From Rhodococcus sp. P1Y (GTDB lineage Bacteria > Actinomycetota > Actinomycetes > Mycobacteriales > Mycobacteriaceae), in the NCBI RefSeq assembly GCF_003641205.1, contig NZ_CP032762.1, forward strand, positions 2,790,001 to 2,854,000: a DNA stretch of 64,000 nt, read 5' to 3'. Of the stretch, positions 9,618 to 19,056 are shown in pieces. The notes below the pieces were generated by a model. The model saw only the letters and a program-made list of their open reading frames with translations, ran no database searches and was not told where the DNA came from. The stretch's first letter is position 1, and each line of letters opens with the position of its first letter. The position numbers were made by a program, and so were the translations under genes.

Positions 9618-9646
9618 TTGGACTTTGTGCACCGGTTGCCTACACT
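9618..9646 (+). promoter_or_regulatory. Putative promoter of the rpsH-rplO operon
   Basis: TTGGAC (9618-9623), a 17-nt spacer and TACACT (9641-9646), followed after exactly 4 intervening bases by CGGTTGCC. The flanking blocks match the rplN promoter region, including position. The implied leader to the rpsH ATG is about 270 nt. Confidence 0.65.
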
Positions 9647-9925
9647 TATGCGGTTGCCCGGGCTTCGTCGTGCCTGCACACGAGTCCTTGCAATAACTTG
9701 ACGCAACCTCGAGTCCTCCGCATGCGGAAGCTCGTAACACCTGGCAGTGCAGCGATGCATTGCTTGGAGCGCAACCCCTGACCGGCAACAGTCGGTCAGG
9801 ACATGTTCACTTCGCTGTAGGCCCACGATGTGACGAACCAGGCCCGACGGGTTCTTTCGACCCAGAGGCACCAGTTCGCGCGTGCTGCATGGGAACCGCT
9901 GCGAGAAAGGTGCACAGGTCACACC

Positions 9926-10324
9926 ATGACGATGACCGATCCAATTGCAGACTTCTTGACGCGTCTGCGCAACGCCAACTCGGCGTACCACGACGAGGTG
10001 AAGCTTCCCCATTCGAAGCTGAAGGCGAACATCGCCGAGATCCTCAAGCGTGAGGGCTACATCTCCGACTTCCGTACCGAGGACGCCGAGGTGGGCAAGA
10101 CCCTCATCGTCGACCTCAAGTACGGACCCAGCCGTGAGCGCAGTCTCGCAGGCGTGCGTCGCATCTCGAAGCCTGGCCTTCGCGTGTACGCAAAATCCAC
10201 CAATCTGCCCAAGGTTCTCGGCGGCCTGGGCGTGGCGATCATCTCCACGTCCACCGGTTTGCTCACAGAGCGTCAGGCGGCCAAGCAGGGTGTGGGCGGA
10301 GAAGTCCTCGCCTACGTCTGGTAG
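9926..10324 (+). CDS. rpsH: 30S ribosomal protein S8
   Basis: S8 is a primary 16S rRNA binder and, in enterobacteria, the spc-operon translational repressor. The 132-aa protein starts [20 protein letters not shown] and ends with the conserved [11 protein letters not shown]. The frame is open for 32 codons upstream, but the ATG at 9926 matches the family start exactly. GAGAAAGG lies about 15-20 nt upstream, a weak Shine-Dalgarno. It is the first gene of its block after the 539-nt gap. Confidence 0.98.
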   Translation: MTMTDPIADFLTRLRNANSAYHDEVKLPHSKLKANIAEILKREGYISDFRTEDAEVGKTLIVDLKYGPSRERSLAGVRRISKPGLRVYAKSTNLPKVLGGLGVAIISTSTGLLTERQAAKQGVGGEVLAYVW

Positions 10325-10339
10325 GGGAGGGCAACCACC

Positions 10340-10879
10340 ATGTCACGTATTGGAAAATTGCCAGTCGCTGTCCCCGCGGGCGTCGACATCACCATCGAAG
10401 GTCAGAACGTCGCGGTCAAGGGCCCCAAGGGTGCTCTCAGCCTGACGATCGCCGAGCCCATTCAGATCGCTCGCGCGGACGACGGCACCATCGCCGTCAC
10501 CCGTCCGGACGACGAGCGTCGTAGTCGCTCGCTGCATGGCCTGTCGCGGACTCTCGTCGCCAACCTCATCACCGGTGTCACCAACGGTTACACCACCAAG
10601 ATGGAGATCCACGGCGTCGGTTACCGCACCGTACTCAAGGGCAAGGACCTCGAGTTCGCGCTCGGGTACAGCCACCCTGTGCTGATCGAAGCGCCGGAGG
10701 GCATCACGTTCACGGTGGAGTCGCCCACGCGATTCACCATCACCGGAATCGACAAGCAGGCGGTCGGTCAGATCGCTGCCAACATCCGTCGTTTGCGTCG
10801 CCCGGACCCGTACAAGGGCAAGGGCATCCGCTACGAGGGTGAAGTTATCCGCCGCAAGGTCGGAAAGACGGGTAAGTGA
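10340..10879 (+). CDS. rplF: 50S ribosomal protein L6
   Basis: L6 binds the sarcin-ricin region of 23S rRNA near the factor-binding site. The 179-aa protein has the typical start [20 protein letters not shown] and the C-terminal signature [28 protein letters not shown] lies 9 nt upstream of the ATG. The next gene, rplR, begins 1 nt after its stop, so translation is coupled. Confidence 0.99.
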   Translation: MSRIGKLPVAVPAGVDITIEGQNVAVKGPKGALSLTIAEPIQIARADDGTIAVTRPDDERRSRSLHGLSRTLVANLITGVTNGYTTKMEIHGVGYRTVLKGKDLEFALGYSHPVLIEAPEGITFTVESPTRFTITGIDKQAVGQIAANIRRLRRPDPYKGKGIRYEGEVIRRKVGKTGK

Positions 10880-10880
10880 T

Positions 10881-11294
10881 ATGAGCCAGCAAACAGAAGA
10901 CAAGGCGAAGGTCGACCGCAGGCCACGCGGCACCGATGTGTCCACGAAGCGTCGCCTGTCGAAGGCGCGTCGTCACTTCCGCCTTCGCAAGAAGATCTCC
11001 GGAACGCCCGAGCGTCCTCGCTTGGTCGTCAACCGCTCCTCGCGTCACATTCACGTTCAGCTGATCGACGATCTCGCGGGCCACACGCTGGCCAGCGCAT
11101 CGACGATCGAAGCCGACGTGCGTGCACTCGAGGGAGACAAGAAGGCCCAGAGCGCCAAGGTCGGCGAGCTCATCGCCAGCCGCGCGAAGGCCGCTGGAAT
11201 CGACGCGGTTGTGTTCGACCGTGGCGGCAACAGCTACAGCGGCCGCATCGCGGCACTGGCAGAAGCTGCTCGCGAAGGCGGGTTGGCATTCTGA
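10881..11294 (+). CDS. rplR: 50S ribosomal protein L18
   Basis: L18 carries 5S rRNA into the large subunit together with L5. The 137-aa protein begins [20 protein letters not shown], continues with [20 protein letters not shown], and ends with the family motif [25 protein letters not shown]. An upstream extension of the frame is ignored because the ATG at 10881 follows the rplF stop and matches the family start. The N-terminal 20 residues are polar and likely disordered. Confidence 0.98.
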   Translation: MSQQTEDKAKVDRRPRGTDVSTKRRLSKARRHFRLRKKISGTPERPRLVVNRSSRHIHVQLIDDLAGHTLASASTIEADVRALEGDKKAQSAKVGELIASRAKAAGIDAVVFDRGGNSYSGRIAALAEAAREGGLAF

Positions 11295-11328
11295 TGATGA
11301 CTCTTACTGACAACGGAAGGACAGCCTG

Positions 11329-11997
11329 ATGCCGGGACGTCAACGGCGTGACGGCGGAAGCGGCCCCGCCGGACAGAACAGTGGACCGAATACAGGCGGT
11401 GACAACAACCAGCGCGGTGACAACCGTGGTGGCCGTGACCGTCGTGACAACTCGCGCGGCGGAAACGCTGCCGAGAAGTCCAACTTCATCGAGCGCGTAG
11501 TCGCGATCAACCGCGTCTCCAAGGTCGTCAAGGGTGGTCGTCGCTTCAGCTTCACCGCCCTCGTCATCGTCGGAGACGGCAACGGATTGGTCGGCGTCGG
11601 CTACGGCAAGGCCAAAGAGGTTCCCGCGGCGATCCAGAAGGGCGTCGAGGAGGCTCGTAAGAGCTTCTTCCGTGTCCCGATGATCGGCGGAACCATCACG
11701 CACCCCGTCCAGGGTGAAGCAGCAGCGGGCATCGTCATGCTCCGTCCGGCCAGTGCCGGTACCGGAGTCATCGCCGGTGGTGCTGTTCGCGCCGTGCTGG
11801 AGTGCGCCGGGATCCACGACGTGCTGTCGAAGTCGCTCGGTAGCGACAACGCCATCAACGTCGTCCACGCCACGGTCGCAGCCCTCAAGGGTCTGCAGCG
11901 TCCCGAGGAAGTTGCGGCTCGCCGCGGTCTCACCCTCGAAGAGGTTGCTCCCGCAGGAATGCTCCGTGCACGTGCACAGGCAGGAGCGGTCAAGTAA
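11329..11997 (+). CDS. rpsE: 30S ribosomal protein S5
   Basis: S5 controls decoding accuracy and lines the mRNA entry channel. The product is 222 aa. Its first 45 residues are a Gly/Asn/Arg-rich low-complexity extension, followed by the S5 double-stranded-RNA-binding fold ([20 protein letters not shown]) and the C-terminal domain ([20 protein letters not shown]). The ATG at 11329 has GGAAGG upstream at 11315-11320. The TAA stop overlaps the rpmD ATG. Confidence 0.98.
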   Translation: MPGRQRRDGGSGPAGQNSGPNTGGDNNQRGDNRGGRDRRDNSRGGNAAEKSNFIERVVAINRVSKVVKGGRRFSFTALVIVGDGNGLVGVGYGKAKEVPAAIQKGVEEARKSFFRVPMIGGTITHPVQGEAAAGIVMLRPASAGTGVIAGGAVRAVLECAGIHDVLSKSLGSDNAINVVHATVAALKGLQRPEEVAARRGLTLEEVAPAGMLRARAQAGAVK

Positions 11998-12176
11998 TGG
12001 CACAGCTGAAGGTCACTCAGATCAAGAGCACCATCGGCCAGAAGTCGAACCAGCGGGACAGCCTGCGGACGCTCGGACTCAAAGGCATTCGCCAGTCCGT
12101 TCTTCGTGAGGACACCCCGCAGACCCGAGGTCTGGTCAACGTTGTGCGCCACCTCGTAACTGTTGAGGAGGTCTAA
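11997..12176 (+). CDS. rpmD: 50S ribosomal protein L30
   Basis: L30 is a small surface protein of the large subunit, present in many but not all bacteria. The 59-aa protein reads [20 protein letters not shown], then [20 protein letters not shown], and ends HLVTVEEV; the L-R-T-L-G-L block is the family signature. The ATG overlaps the rpsE stop (TAATG). The stop is followed 2 nt later by the rplO ATG, and its own last codons GAGGAGGTC act as the rplO ribosome-binding site. Confidence 0.97.
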   Translation: MAQLKVTQIKSTIGQKSNQRDSLRTLGLKGIRQSVLREDTPQTRGLVNVVRHLVTVEEV

Positions 12177-12178
12177 CC

Positions 12179-12622
12179 ATGACCATCAAACTGCATCACC
12201 TGCGCCCCGCACCCGGATCCAAGTCGGCGAAGATTCGCGTCGGCCGCGGTGAAGGTGGCAAGCGCGGCAAGACCGCAGGACGCGGTACCAAGGGAACCGG
12301 CGCACGCAAGAACGTGCCGGCGCGCTTCGAGGGTGGCCAGATGCCACTTCACATGCGTCTCCCGAAGCTCAAGGGCTTCACCAACCCGAACCGGGTCGAG
12401 TTCCAGGTCGTGAACCTTCGCGACATCGAGCGTCTGTTCCCCGAAGGTGGCGAGATCAGCATTGCCGACCTCATCGCCAAGGGCGCAGTCCGCAAGAACG
12501 AGCCCGTCAAGGTTCTGGGCGACGGAAACCTGACCGTCAAGGTCGATATTTCCGTCAACAAGTTCACCGGCTCCGCCAAGGAAAAGATCGCCGCCGCAGG
12601 CGGGTCTGCAACCGAGGTATAG
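12179..12622 (+). CDS. rplO: 50S ribosomal protein L15
   Basis: L15 is a late-assembly large-subunit protein. The 147-aa product starts [20 protein letters not shown] and contains the Gly/Lys/Arg-rich extended N-terminus ([20 protein letters not shown]) and the globular C-terminal domain with [18 protein letters not shown]. It ends the spc ribosomal block. A long hairpin lies 36 nt after its stop, before secY. Confidence 0.99.
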   Translation: MTIKLHHLRPAPGSKSAKIRVGRGEGGKRGKTAGRGTKGTGARKNVPARFEGGQMPLHMRLPKLKGFTNPNRVEFQVVNLRDIERLFPEGGEISIADLIAKGAVRKNEPVKVLGDGNLTVKVDISVNKFTGSAKEKIAAAGGSATEV

Positions 12623-12658
12623 CCACGTCGACTTCGGTCGAGTGAGCACAATGTGTGT

Positions 12659-12707
12659 CGATGGCCGCAGCGGCAAGTCTCCTACGAGGCTCACGCTGCG
12701 GCCATCG
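12659..12707 (+). terminator. Long hairpin between rplO and secY, no T-run
   Basis: A 14-bp perfect stem, CGATGGCCGCAGCG pairing with CGCTGCGGCCATCG, closes a 21-nt loop that can itself pair (AGTCTC/GAGGCT). No T-run follows, so it may be a partial terminator, an RNA-processing site or an mRNA-stability element adjusting secY expression against the ribosomal genes. The remaining gap to secY (about 210 nt) shows no gene and no promoter I can defend. Confidence 0.6.
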
Positions 12708-12920
12708 TTGCTATTGCGGGCAGGTCGACACCGGTCCGATCGGTCAGTGGCCGGATGGCCCGATCGGCGGTCCGATGCGCACTGTTAGAGTTCTAGAGTT
12801 CAGTGACAATGCCTTTCACGCGGACGATCCATGTCGTTCGCGGTCCAAGGTCGAACACCCGAGAGTCCGTCAGGTCTCGAAGGATGTTTCGACACCATCG
12901 CAGTCGTGCCAGGAGGATCT

Positions 12921-14243
12921 TTGCTTTCCGCCTTCGTGTCGGCCCTCAGGACTCCTGACCTGAGACGGAAGATCCTTTTCACACTCGGTCTGGTGGCCCT
13001 GTATCGCTTCGGCGCTACACTCCCGTCCCCCGGTGTGGATTACGCCAACGTCCGAGCCTGTATCGACCAGGTCTCCGGTGGCGATCAAGCGGGTATCTAC
13101 TCGCTCATCAACTTGTTCTCCGGTGGCGCGCTTCTGCAGCTCTCGGTTTTCGCGATCGGCATCATGCCGTTCATCACCGCGAGCATCATCGTCCAGCTAC
13201 TCACCGTCGTCATCCCGAAGTTCGAAGAGCTCCGCAAGGAGGGCCAGGCCGGCCAGGCCAAGATGACGCAGTACACGCGTTATCTCTCGATCGCTCTTGC
13301 GATCCTGCAGGCGACCGGTCTCGTGGCTCTTGCCTCGCGCGGGCAGCTCCTTCAGGGATGCCAACAAGACATCATCGCGGACCAGTCGATCTTCGGTCTC
13401 GTCATCATCGTGCTGGTGATGACCGCCGGTGCAGCAGTCGTCATGTGGTTCGGTGAGGTCATCACCGAACGCGGTGTCGGTAACGGCATGTCGCTTTTGA
13501 TCTTCGCCGGCATTGCGTCGCGCATTCCGTCCGAGGGACAGTCCATCCTGGACAGCCGCGGAGGCCTCGTCTTCGGGCTGGTTTGTGTTGCAGCGTTCTT
13601 GATCATCGCCGGTGTCGTTTTCGTCGAGCAGGGTCAGCGCCGGATCCCCGTTCAGTACGCCAAGCGCATGGTGGGACGGAAGATGTACGGCGGGTCCTCG
13701 ACCTATCTGCCGCTGAAGGTCAACCAGGCCGGCGTCATCCCGGTCATCTTCGCGTCCTCACTTCTTTATCTACCCAACCTGATCGCCCAGCTCACGTCCG
13801 CGAGTACGGCCACAGATCCGAGCTGGTGGCAGCGAATCATCAACGAGTATCTGGTGAATCCGGCGAACCCGGTCTACATCGCCATCTACTTCGGACTCAT
13901 CGTCTTCTTCACGTACTTCTACGTCGCGATTACCTTCAATCCCGAGGAACGCGCCGACGAGATGAAGAAGTTCGGAGGGTTCATCCCGGGCATTCGTCCG
14001 GGCAGGCCGACCGCCGACTACCTGAACTACGTGCTGAGCCGCATCACCCTGCCGGGCGCGATCTACCTGGGCACCATCGCCGTGCTGCCCAACCTGTTCC
14101 TCGATATTGGAAGCTCCGGCGGTGCGCAGAACTTGCCGTTCGGTGGTACCGCAGTGCTGATCATGGTCAGTGTCGGACTCGATACCGTGAAGCAGATCGA
14201 AAGTCAGTTGATGCAGCGTAACTACGAAGGGTTCCTCAAGTGA
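12921..14243 (+). CDS. secY: Preprotein translocase subunit SecY
   Basis: SecY is the channel-forming subunit of the SecYEG translocon. The 440-aa protein has ten membrane segments, starting [19 protein letters not shown] with the classic first segment [20 protein letters not shown]. It also has the cytoplasmic loop motif [20 protein letters not shown] and the C-terminal loop [20 protein letters not shown]. The frame is open from 12831, but TTG at 12921 is chosen: AGGAGG lies 4 nt upstream and the N-terminus then matches actinobacterial SecY. GTG at 12906 is a weaker option. The stop overlaps the adk GTG. Confidence 0.96.
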   Translation: MLSAFVSALRTPDLRRKILFTLGLVALYRFGATLPSPGVDYANVRACIDQVSGGDQAGIYSLINLFSGGALLQLSVFAIGIMPFITASIIVQLLTVVIPKFEELRKEGQAGQAKMTQYTRYLSIALAILQATGLVALASRGQLLQGCQQDIIADQSIFGLVIIVLVMTAGAAVVMWFGEVITERGVGNGMSLLIFAGIASRIPSEGQSILDSRGGLVFGLVCVAAFLIIAGVVFVEQGQRRIPVQYAKRMVGRKMYGGSSTYLPLKVNQAGVIPVIFASSLLYLPNLIAQLTSASTATDPSWWQRIINEYLVNPANPVYIAIYFGLIVFFTYFYVAITFNPEERADEMKKFGGFIPGIRPGRPTADYLNYVLSRITLPGAIYLGTIAVLPNLFLDIGSSGGAQNLPFGGTAVLIMVSVGLDTVKQIESQLMQRNYEGFLK

Positions 14244-14794
14244 GACTCGTTCTTCTTGGTCCTCCCGGTGCAGGCAAAGGCACCCAAGCAGAGGTTCTGT
14301 CGCAGAAGTTGGGCGTGCCCCACATCTCGACAGGCGATCTCTTCCGCGCCAACATCGGCGAAAAGACCCCGCTCGGTATCGAAGCGAAGAAGTACCTCGA
14401 CGCCGGAGACCTCGTTCCGAGCAAGCTGACCGTCGATATGGTTCGCAGCCGCCTCGCCGAGCCCGACGCAGTCAACGGCTTCCTGCTCGACGGCTTTCCC
14501 CGTTCCACGGGCCAGGCCGAGTCACTCGTGGAGATCCTCGCGGATCTCGGTGCGAAGCTCGATGCAGTGCTGTCGTTCGTGGTCGACGAAGACGTGGTCG
14601 TTGCTCGGATGCTCTCACGAGGTCGCGCGGACGACCAGGAAGATGTCATTCGCAACCGGCTCAAGGTCTACCGCGACGAGACAGCGCCCTTGCTCGACTA
14701 CTACACCGATCAGATCGTCACGGTCGATGCGATCGGCGAGGTAGAGGAAGTCAGCGCCCGCGCGTTGAAGGCGATCGAGGGTCTCGACAAGTAA
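14240..14794 (+). CDS. adk: Adenylate kinase
   Basis: Catalyses ATP + AMP to 2 ADP in the cytoplasm. The 184-aa protein has the P-loop GPPGAGKGT at residues 7-15, the AMP-binding region [12 protein letters not shown] and the motif LLDGFPRST. The LID is the short type ([16 protein letters not shown]), as in mycobacteria, which explains the length of about 180 rather than 215 aa. The GTG start overlaps the secY stop by 4 nt and the TAA overlaps the map ATG, so secY-adk-map are translated as a coupled unit. Confidence 0.98.
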   Translation: MRLVLLGPPGAGKGTQAEVLSQKLGVPHISTGDLFRANIGEKTPLGIEAKKYLDAGDLVPSKLTVDMVRSRLAEPDAVNGFLLDGFPRSTGQAESLVEILADLGAKLDAVLSFVVDEDVVVARMLSRGRADDQEDVIRNRLKVYRDETAPLLDYYTDQIVTVDAIGEVEEVSARALKAIEGLDK

Positions 14795-15591
14795 TGGCGT
14801 TCGGTCGCAAGCGCAAGGTGGTGCCGTTCCGCAGCCCCGGTGAACTCGACGCGATGGCTGCGGCCGGCGCTGTCGTCGGCGCTGCCTTGGTAGCAGTGCG
14901 CGAGGCAGCGAAACCAGGTGTCTCGACGCTGGAGCTGGACCGGGTAGCGGAGGCAGTGATTCGTGACGCCGGCGCAGTCCCGTCGTTCCTCGGCTACCAC
15001 GGCTTCACCGGAAGTATCTGTTCTTCCGTGAACGACCGGGTCGTGCACGGGATTCCTTCGGCTGCAGACGTTCTGGCGGAAGGCGACCTGATCTCGATCG
15101 ACTGTGGTGCCATCTTGGACGGTTGGCACGGAGACTCCGCGTGGACGTTCGGCGTTGGCAACATCATCGAAGCCGACGAACTGCTCAGCGAGGCCACGCG
15201 GTTGTCGATGGAGGCGGGGATCGCCGCCATGCTCCCCGGCAACCGGCTCACCGACGTGTCCCACGCCATCGAGAACGGCACCTACGCGGCGGAGAAGCTG
15301 CACGGTCGCAAGTACGGCATCGTCGACGGCTACGGCGGACACGGTATCGGTCGCGAAATGCACATGGAACCGTTCCTTGCCAACGAGGGTGCTCCGGGCA
15401 AAGGCCCCGAGTTGGTCGTAGGTTCCACACTCGCCATCGAACCGATGCTGACTCTCGGCACGTACGAAACCGAGATCCTCGACGATGACTGGACGGTCGT
15501 CACGACCGACGGGTCCCGTGCGGCGCACTGGGAGCACACCGTCGCGGTCACCGAAGACGGACCGCGAATCCTCACACTCCGGCCGGCGTAG
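14794..15591 (+). CDS. map: Methionine aminopeptidase, type I
   Basis: Removes the N-terminal Met from nascent proteins as a dinuclear metalloenzyme. The 265-aa protein shows the pita-bread fold ligands: the first His in [10 protein letters not shown], two Asp in [19 protein letters not shown], the His in [10 protein letters not shown] and Glu residues in LAIEPMLT and the C-terminal [12 protein letters not shown]. There is no N-terminal zinc-finger extension. The start overlaps the adk stop (TAATG), and the gene ends the secY cluster. Confidence 0.97.
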   Translation: MAFGRKRKVVPFRSPGELDAMAAAGAVVGAALVAVREAAKPGVSTLELDRVAEAVIRDAGAVPSFLGYHGFTGSICSSVNDRVVHGIPSAADVLAEGDLISIDCGAILDGWHGDSAWTFGVGNIIEADELLSEATRLSMEAGIAAMLPGNRLTDVSHAIENGTYAAEKLHGRKYGIVDGYGGHGIGREMHMEPFLANEGAPGKGPELVVGSTLAIEPMLTLGTYETEILDDDWTVVTTDGSRAAHWEHTVAVTEDGPRILTLRPA

Positions 15592-15811
15592 CTCGAACTT
15601 TCACTCGCATTTGGCCTGGTGGAACTTTGCCGGTAACATAGGTCGACGGTGCGCTATGCGTGCCGGATGTTCGCATGCCTGCGCAAGCCTGGCCCTCGTA
15701 CACCCGGCGCAACTATCGGCTCGGCAAATGCGCCGAACCGATGGCCAGTGCGCATCACGGTAACGGAAACAGATGCAATCAACCAGGTGTAAAGCCAGGG
15801 ACGCGGAGGAT

Positions 15812-16033
15812 ATGGCTAAGAAAGACGGTGCCATCGAGGTCGAGGGCCGGGTAGTCGAACCCTTGCCCAATGCGATGTTTCGCATTGAGCTCGAGAACGG
15901 CCACAAGGTGCTCGCACACATCAGCGGAAAGATGCGCCAGCACTACATTCGTATCCTCCCAGAGGATCGCGTCGTGGTGGAGCTCTCGCCGTACGACCTC
16001 ACACGTGGACGCATCGTTTACCGCTACAAGTAA
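15812..16033 (+). CDS. infA: Translation initiation factor IF-1
   Basis: IF-1 is a single OB-fold protein that occupies the ribosomal A site during initiation. The 73-aa product starts [20 protein letters not shown] and ends [15 protein letters not shown], both exact family hallmarks. The ATG at 15812 has CGGAGGA 5 nt upstream. A 220-nt gap precedes it, in which I see no gene and no promoter that I can defend; it likely has its own promoter. Confidence 0.98.
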   Translation: MAKKDGAIEVEGRVVEPLPNAMFRIELENGHKVLAHISGKMRQHYIRILPEDRVVVELSPYDLTRGRIVYRYK

Positions 16034-16124
16034 CAAGCTTCTCCGGCCACGTCCGGTCGGAGAGAACCATGCTTGCGCAGTCGGGAGTTCCCGGTGCGCG
16101 AGCTACACACAGGAGATCAACGAC

Positions 16125-16238
16125 GTGAAGGTTCAGCCGAGCGTCAAGAAGATCTGCGAAAAGTGCAAGGTGATTCGTCGTAACGGACGAGTCATGGTCA
16201 TCTGCGACAACCTGCGTCACAAGCAGCGTCAGGGATAA
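16125..16238 (+). CDS. rpmJ: 50S ribosomal protein L36 (zinc-binding)
   Basis: The smallest large-subunit protein, 37 aa, binding 23S rRNA near the factor-binding centre. The sequence [20 protein letters not shown] continues to the end HKQRQG. Cys11, Cys14, Cys27 and His32 form the CCCH zinc site, so it is the zinc-dependent form. It starts at GTG 16125, with CAGGAGATC 6-14 nt upstream. Confidence 0.98.
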   Translation: MKVQPSVKKICEKCKVIRRNGRVMVICDNLRHKQRQG

Positions 16239-16444
16239 CCACCGAGCATTTGCAGTCTGCTTGGCAATAGCTAGAAGAAGACCTCCCAGCACCAACCACG
16301 ACACACGCGTCGTGGCACACCCCCGGCACGGAGGCCGGGGCCCCACTGAGTTTTCGAACACTTCGCTCGCGCGAACGGTTCAGTAGTACAGAGGCACAGG
16401 GGACGGACTGGGAGCAGACCTCCGCACATGAATAGGAATGCCAC

Positions 16445-16819
16445 ATGGCACGTCTCGCAGGTGTGGATCTTCCGCGCGAAAAGCGCATGGAGATCGCACT
16501 GACTTACATCTACGGCGTCGGCCGTACCCGCTCGAAGGAGATCCTCGTCGCAACCGGTGTCAACCCGGACCTGCGCAGCAAGGATCTGTCCGACGAAGAT
16601 CTCACGAAGCTCCGCGAGTACATCGAGGAGTCCCTCAAGGTCGAGGGCGACTTGCGCCGCGAGGTTCAAGCCGACATTCGTCGCAAGATCGAAATCGGTT
16701 GCTACCAGGGCCTTCGCCACCGTCGTGGTTTGCCCGTCCGTGGACAGCGAACCAAGACCAATGCGCGCACCCGTAAGGGCCCGAAGCGCACCATTGCCGG
16801 CAAGAAGAAGGCGAAGTAA
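16445..16819 (+). CDS. rpsM: 30S ribosomal protein S13
   Basis: S13 lies in the 30S head and forms bridges with L5 and contacts with P-site tRNA. The 124-aa protein begins [20 protein letters not shown] and carries the C-terminal tRNA-contacting tail [20 protein letters not shown] then [13 protein letters not shown]. The 206-nt gap before it holds a small GC hairpin (CCCCGGC/GGCCGGGG, 16321-16340) and no gene. The TAA overlaps the rpsK ATG. Confidence 0.98.
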   Translation: MARLAGVDLPREKRMEIALTYIYGVGRTRSKEILVATGVNPDLRSKDLSDEDLTKLREYIEESLKVEGDLRREVQADIRRKIEIGCYQGLRHRRGLPVRGQRTKTNARTRKGPKRTIAGKKKAK

Positions 16820-17229
16820 TGCCCCCTAAAGCACGCACCGGACCGAAGAAGGCGCAGAAGACGCGTCGCAGGGACAAGAAGAACGTCCCGCACGGATCTG
16901 CGCACATCAAGAGCACGTTCAACAACACGATCGTGTCGATCACCGACCCGGCCGGCAACGTCATCTCGTGGGCGTCGTCGGGCCACGTGGGCTTCAAGGG
17001 CTCGCGTAAGTCGACTCCGTTCGCGGCACAGCTTGCAGCCGAGAGCGCAGCGCGCAAGGCGCAGGAGCACGGCGTCAAGAAGGTCGACGTGTTCGTCAAG
17101 GGACCCGGCTCCGGCCGTGAGACCGCGATCCGTTCACTTCAGGCCGCAGGCCTGGAGGTTGGCACCATCTCCGACGTCACTCCGCAGCCGCACAACGGTT
17201 GCCGTCCGCCGAAGCGGCGTCGGGTCTAG
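16819..17229 (+). CDS. rpsK: 30S ribosomal protein S11
   Basis: S11 forms the mRNA exit platform near the Shine-Dalgarno helix. The 136-aa protein has a basic N-terminus ([20 protein letters not shown]), the motif [20 protein letters not shown], and the C-terminal signature [18 protein letters not shown]. The start codon overlaps the rpsM stop (TAATG). It is followed 25 nt later by rpsD; a GGGAAAGGGAAAGG stretch between them is the rpsD ribosome-binding site. Confidence 0.99.
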   Translation: MPPKARTGPKKAQKTRRRDKKNVPHGSAHIKSTFNNTIVSITDPAGNVISWASSGHVGFKGSRKSTPFAAQLAAESAARKAQEHGVKKVDVFVKGPGSGRETAIRSLQAAGLEVGTISDVTPQPHNGCRPPKRRRV

Positions 17230-17254
17230 CGGGAAAGGGAAAGGTTAAAAAGTA

Positions 17255-17860
17255 ATGGCACGTTATACCGGTCCTATGACCCGCAAGTCCCGTCGTCTGC
17301 GCGTCGACCTCATCGGAGGAGACCAGGCGTTCGAGCGTCGTCCCTACCCGCCCGGCCAGCACGGCCGCGCGCGGATCAAGGAGAGCGAGTACCTGCTCCA
17401 GCTGCAGGAGAAGCAGAAGGCTCGCTTCACCTACGGCGTCATGGAGAAGCAGTTCCGTCTCTACTACAAGGAAGCCAACAGCCGCCCCGGCAAGACCGGT
17501 GAGAACCTGTTGACCATCCTCGAGACTCGCCTCGACAACGTCGTGTACCGCGCCGGACTGGCACGCACTCGTCGTCAGGCACGTCAGCTGGTCACCCACG
17601 GCCACTTCCTCGTGAACAACAAGCGAGTGGACATCCCCAGCTACCGCGTCTCGCAGTACGACATCATCGATGTCCGCGAGAAGTCGGCACAGACTCTGCC
17701 GATTCAGATCGCACGCGAGAGCTACGGGGATCGCCCCGTCGCTTCTTGGCTGCAGGTCATCCCGAACCGTCTTCGCATCCTGGTTCACCGGGTACCGGAG
17801 CGCGCACAGATCGATGTGCCGCTCCAGGAGCAGCTCATCGTCGAGTACTACTCGAAGTAA
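17255..17860 (+). CDS. rpsD: 30S ribosomal protein S4
   Basis: S4 nucleates 30S assembly and affects decoding fidelity. The 201-aa protein begins MARYTGPMTRKSRRLRVDLI and contains the S4 RNA-binding domain around RLDNVVYRAGLARTRRQARQ and LVTHGHFLVNNKRVDIPSYR. This cysteine-free N-terminus belongs to the non-zinc type. It is followed by a hairpin at 17870-17903 before rpoA, which could tune rpoA expression. Confidence 0.99.
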   Translation: MARYTGPMTRKSRRLRVDLIGGDQAFERRPYPPGQHGRARIKESEYLLQLQEKQKARFTYGVMEKQFRLYYKEANSRPGKTGENLLTILETRLDNVVYRAGLARTRRQARQLVTHGHFLVNNKRVDIPSYRVSQYDIIDVREKSAQTLPIQIARESYGDRPVASWLQVIPNRLRILVHRVPERAQIDVPLQEQLIVEYYSK

Positions 17861-17869
17861 GGCGCAGCA

Positions 17870-17903
17870 CGCCTGCGGGTTTCATCGATACCCGCAGGCG
17901 TTC
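17870..17903 (+). terminator. Attenuator-like hairpin between rpsD and rpoA
   Basis: An 11-bp perfect stem, CGCCTGCGGGT pairing with ACCCGCAGGCG, surrounds a 9-nt loop and is followed only by TTCTC. The weak T-tract suggests partial termination or an RNA-stability element rather than a full stop. rpoA starts 55 nt later with AGGAGGAA in front. Confidence 0.65.
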
Positions 17904-17957
17904 TCGCCTCCACACGTGGACGTCAAATAGCGGACGTTCGTACAGGAGGAACACACA

Positions 17958-19022
17958 ATGCTCATTTCACAGCGCCCGACATTGACCGAAGAGGTCATTG
18001 CCGACAACCGCTCGAAATTCGTCATCGAGCCGCTCGAGCCTGGCTTCGGTTACACCCTCGGCAACTCGCTCCGCCGTACCCTGCTGTCGTCGATCCCCGG
18101 CGCTGCTGTCACCAGCATCCGCATCGACGGCGTTCTCCACGAATTCACCACCGTCCCCGGAGTCAAGGAAGATGTCACCGACATCATCCTGAACCTCAAG
18201 GGCCTCGTCGTGAGCTCCGAAGAGGACGAGCCGGTCACCATGTACGTCCGCAAGCAGGGCCCCGGCACTGTCACTGCAGGCGACATCGTTCCCCCGGCCG
18301 GCGTCACGGTGAACAACCCGGATCTGCACATCGCGACCTTGAACGACAAGGGCAAGTTGGAGGTCGAGCTCGTAGTAGAGCGCGGCCGCGGCTATGTCCC
18401 CGCCGTCCAGAACAAGGCATCGGGCGCCGAGATCGGCCGTATTCCGGTCGACTCGATCTACTCGCCGGTACTCAAGGTCACCTACAAGGTGGAGGCCACT
18501 CGCGTCGAACAGCGCACCGACTTCGATCGGCTCGTTCTCGACGTGGAGACCAAGAACTCCATCACCGCGCGGGACGCGCTCGCATCTGCGGGCAAGACCC
18601 TGGTTGAGCTCTTCGGCCTCGCCCGTGAGCTGAACGTCGAAGCAGAAGGAATCGAGATCGGACCCTCGCCCGCCGAGGCCGATCACATCGCTTCCTTCGG
18701 ACTCCCCATCGAGGATCTGGACCTCACGGTTCGTTCCTACAACTGCCTCAAGCGCGAGGGTGTTCACACCGTCGGCGAGTTGGTTGGTCGTACCGAGTCC
18801 GATCTGCTGGACATTCGTAACTTCGGACAGAAGTCCATCGACGAGGTGAAGGTCAAGCTGCACTCGCTCGGTCTTTCCCTCAAGGACAGCCCCGCGTCCT
18901 TCGATCCGACCACCGTGCCCGGATACGACGCCACCACGGGAACGTGGAGCGACACAGACGCCAGTTCCTTCGCAGACAGCGAAGGCGCCGAGCAGGACTA
19001 CGCCGAGACAGAACAGCTGTAA
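17958..19022 (+). CDS. rpoA: DNA-directed RNA polymerase subunit alpha
   Basis: The alpha subunit dimerises to start RNA polymerase assembly and contacts UP elements and activators. The 354-aa protein has an N-terminal assembly domain ([20 protein letters not shown], residues 19-38) and a C-terminal helix-hairpin-helix domain ([20 protein letters not shown], then [16 protein letters not shown]). The last 45 residues are acidic and low complexity, usual for this group. The ATG at 17958 follows ACAGGAGGAACACACA. rplQ starts 34 nt downstream. Confidence 0.99.
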   Translation: MLISQRPTLTEEVIADNRSKFVIEPLEPGFGYTLGNSLRRTLLSSIPGAAVTSIRIDGVLHEFTTVPGVKEDVTDIILNLKGLVVSSEEDEPVTMYVRKQGPGTVTAGDIVPPAGVTVNNPDLHIATLNDKGKLEVELVVERGRGYVPAVQNKASGAEIGRIPVDSIYSPVLKVTYKVEATRVEQRTDFDRLVLDVETKNSITARDALASAGKTLVELFGLARELNVEAEGIEIGPSPAEADHIASFGLPIEDLDLTVRSYNCLKREGVHTVGELVGRTESDLLDIRNFGQKSIDEVKVKLHSLGLSLKDSPASFDPTTVPGYDATTGTWSDTDASSFADSEGAEQDYAETEQL

Positions 19023-19056
19023 TCAGCTCGCTTGAGCTCTTACTAGGAGATTCATC

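Larger units (their letters stand above)
9387..9925 (+). other. 539-nt gene-free region with repeats and the long rpsH leader
   Basis: No credible gene is seen. The left half holds a GC palindrome just after the permease stop (around CCCGGGCCCCGGG) and two copies of a 25-nt repeat bracketing a degenerate GTTGC/GTGGG-rich core with its own hairpin (TGCGT...ACGCA). The right half holds a putative promoter at 9618-9646, followed by a transcribed leader of about 270 nt before rpsH. No ribosomal-protein autoregulatory fold was identified with confidence. Confidence 0.7.
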
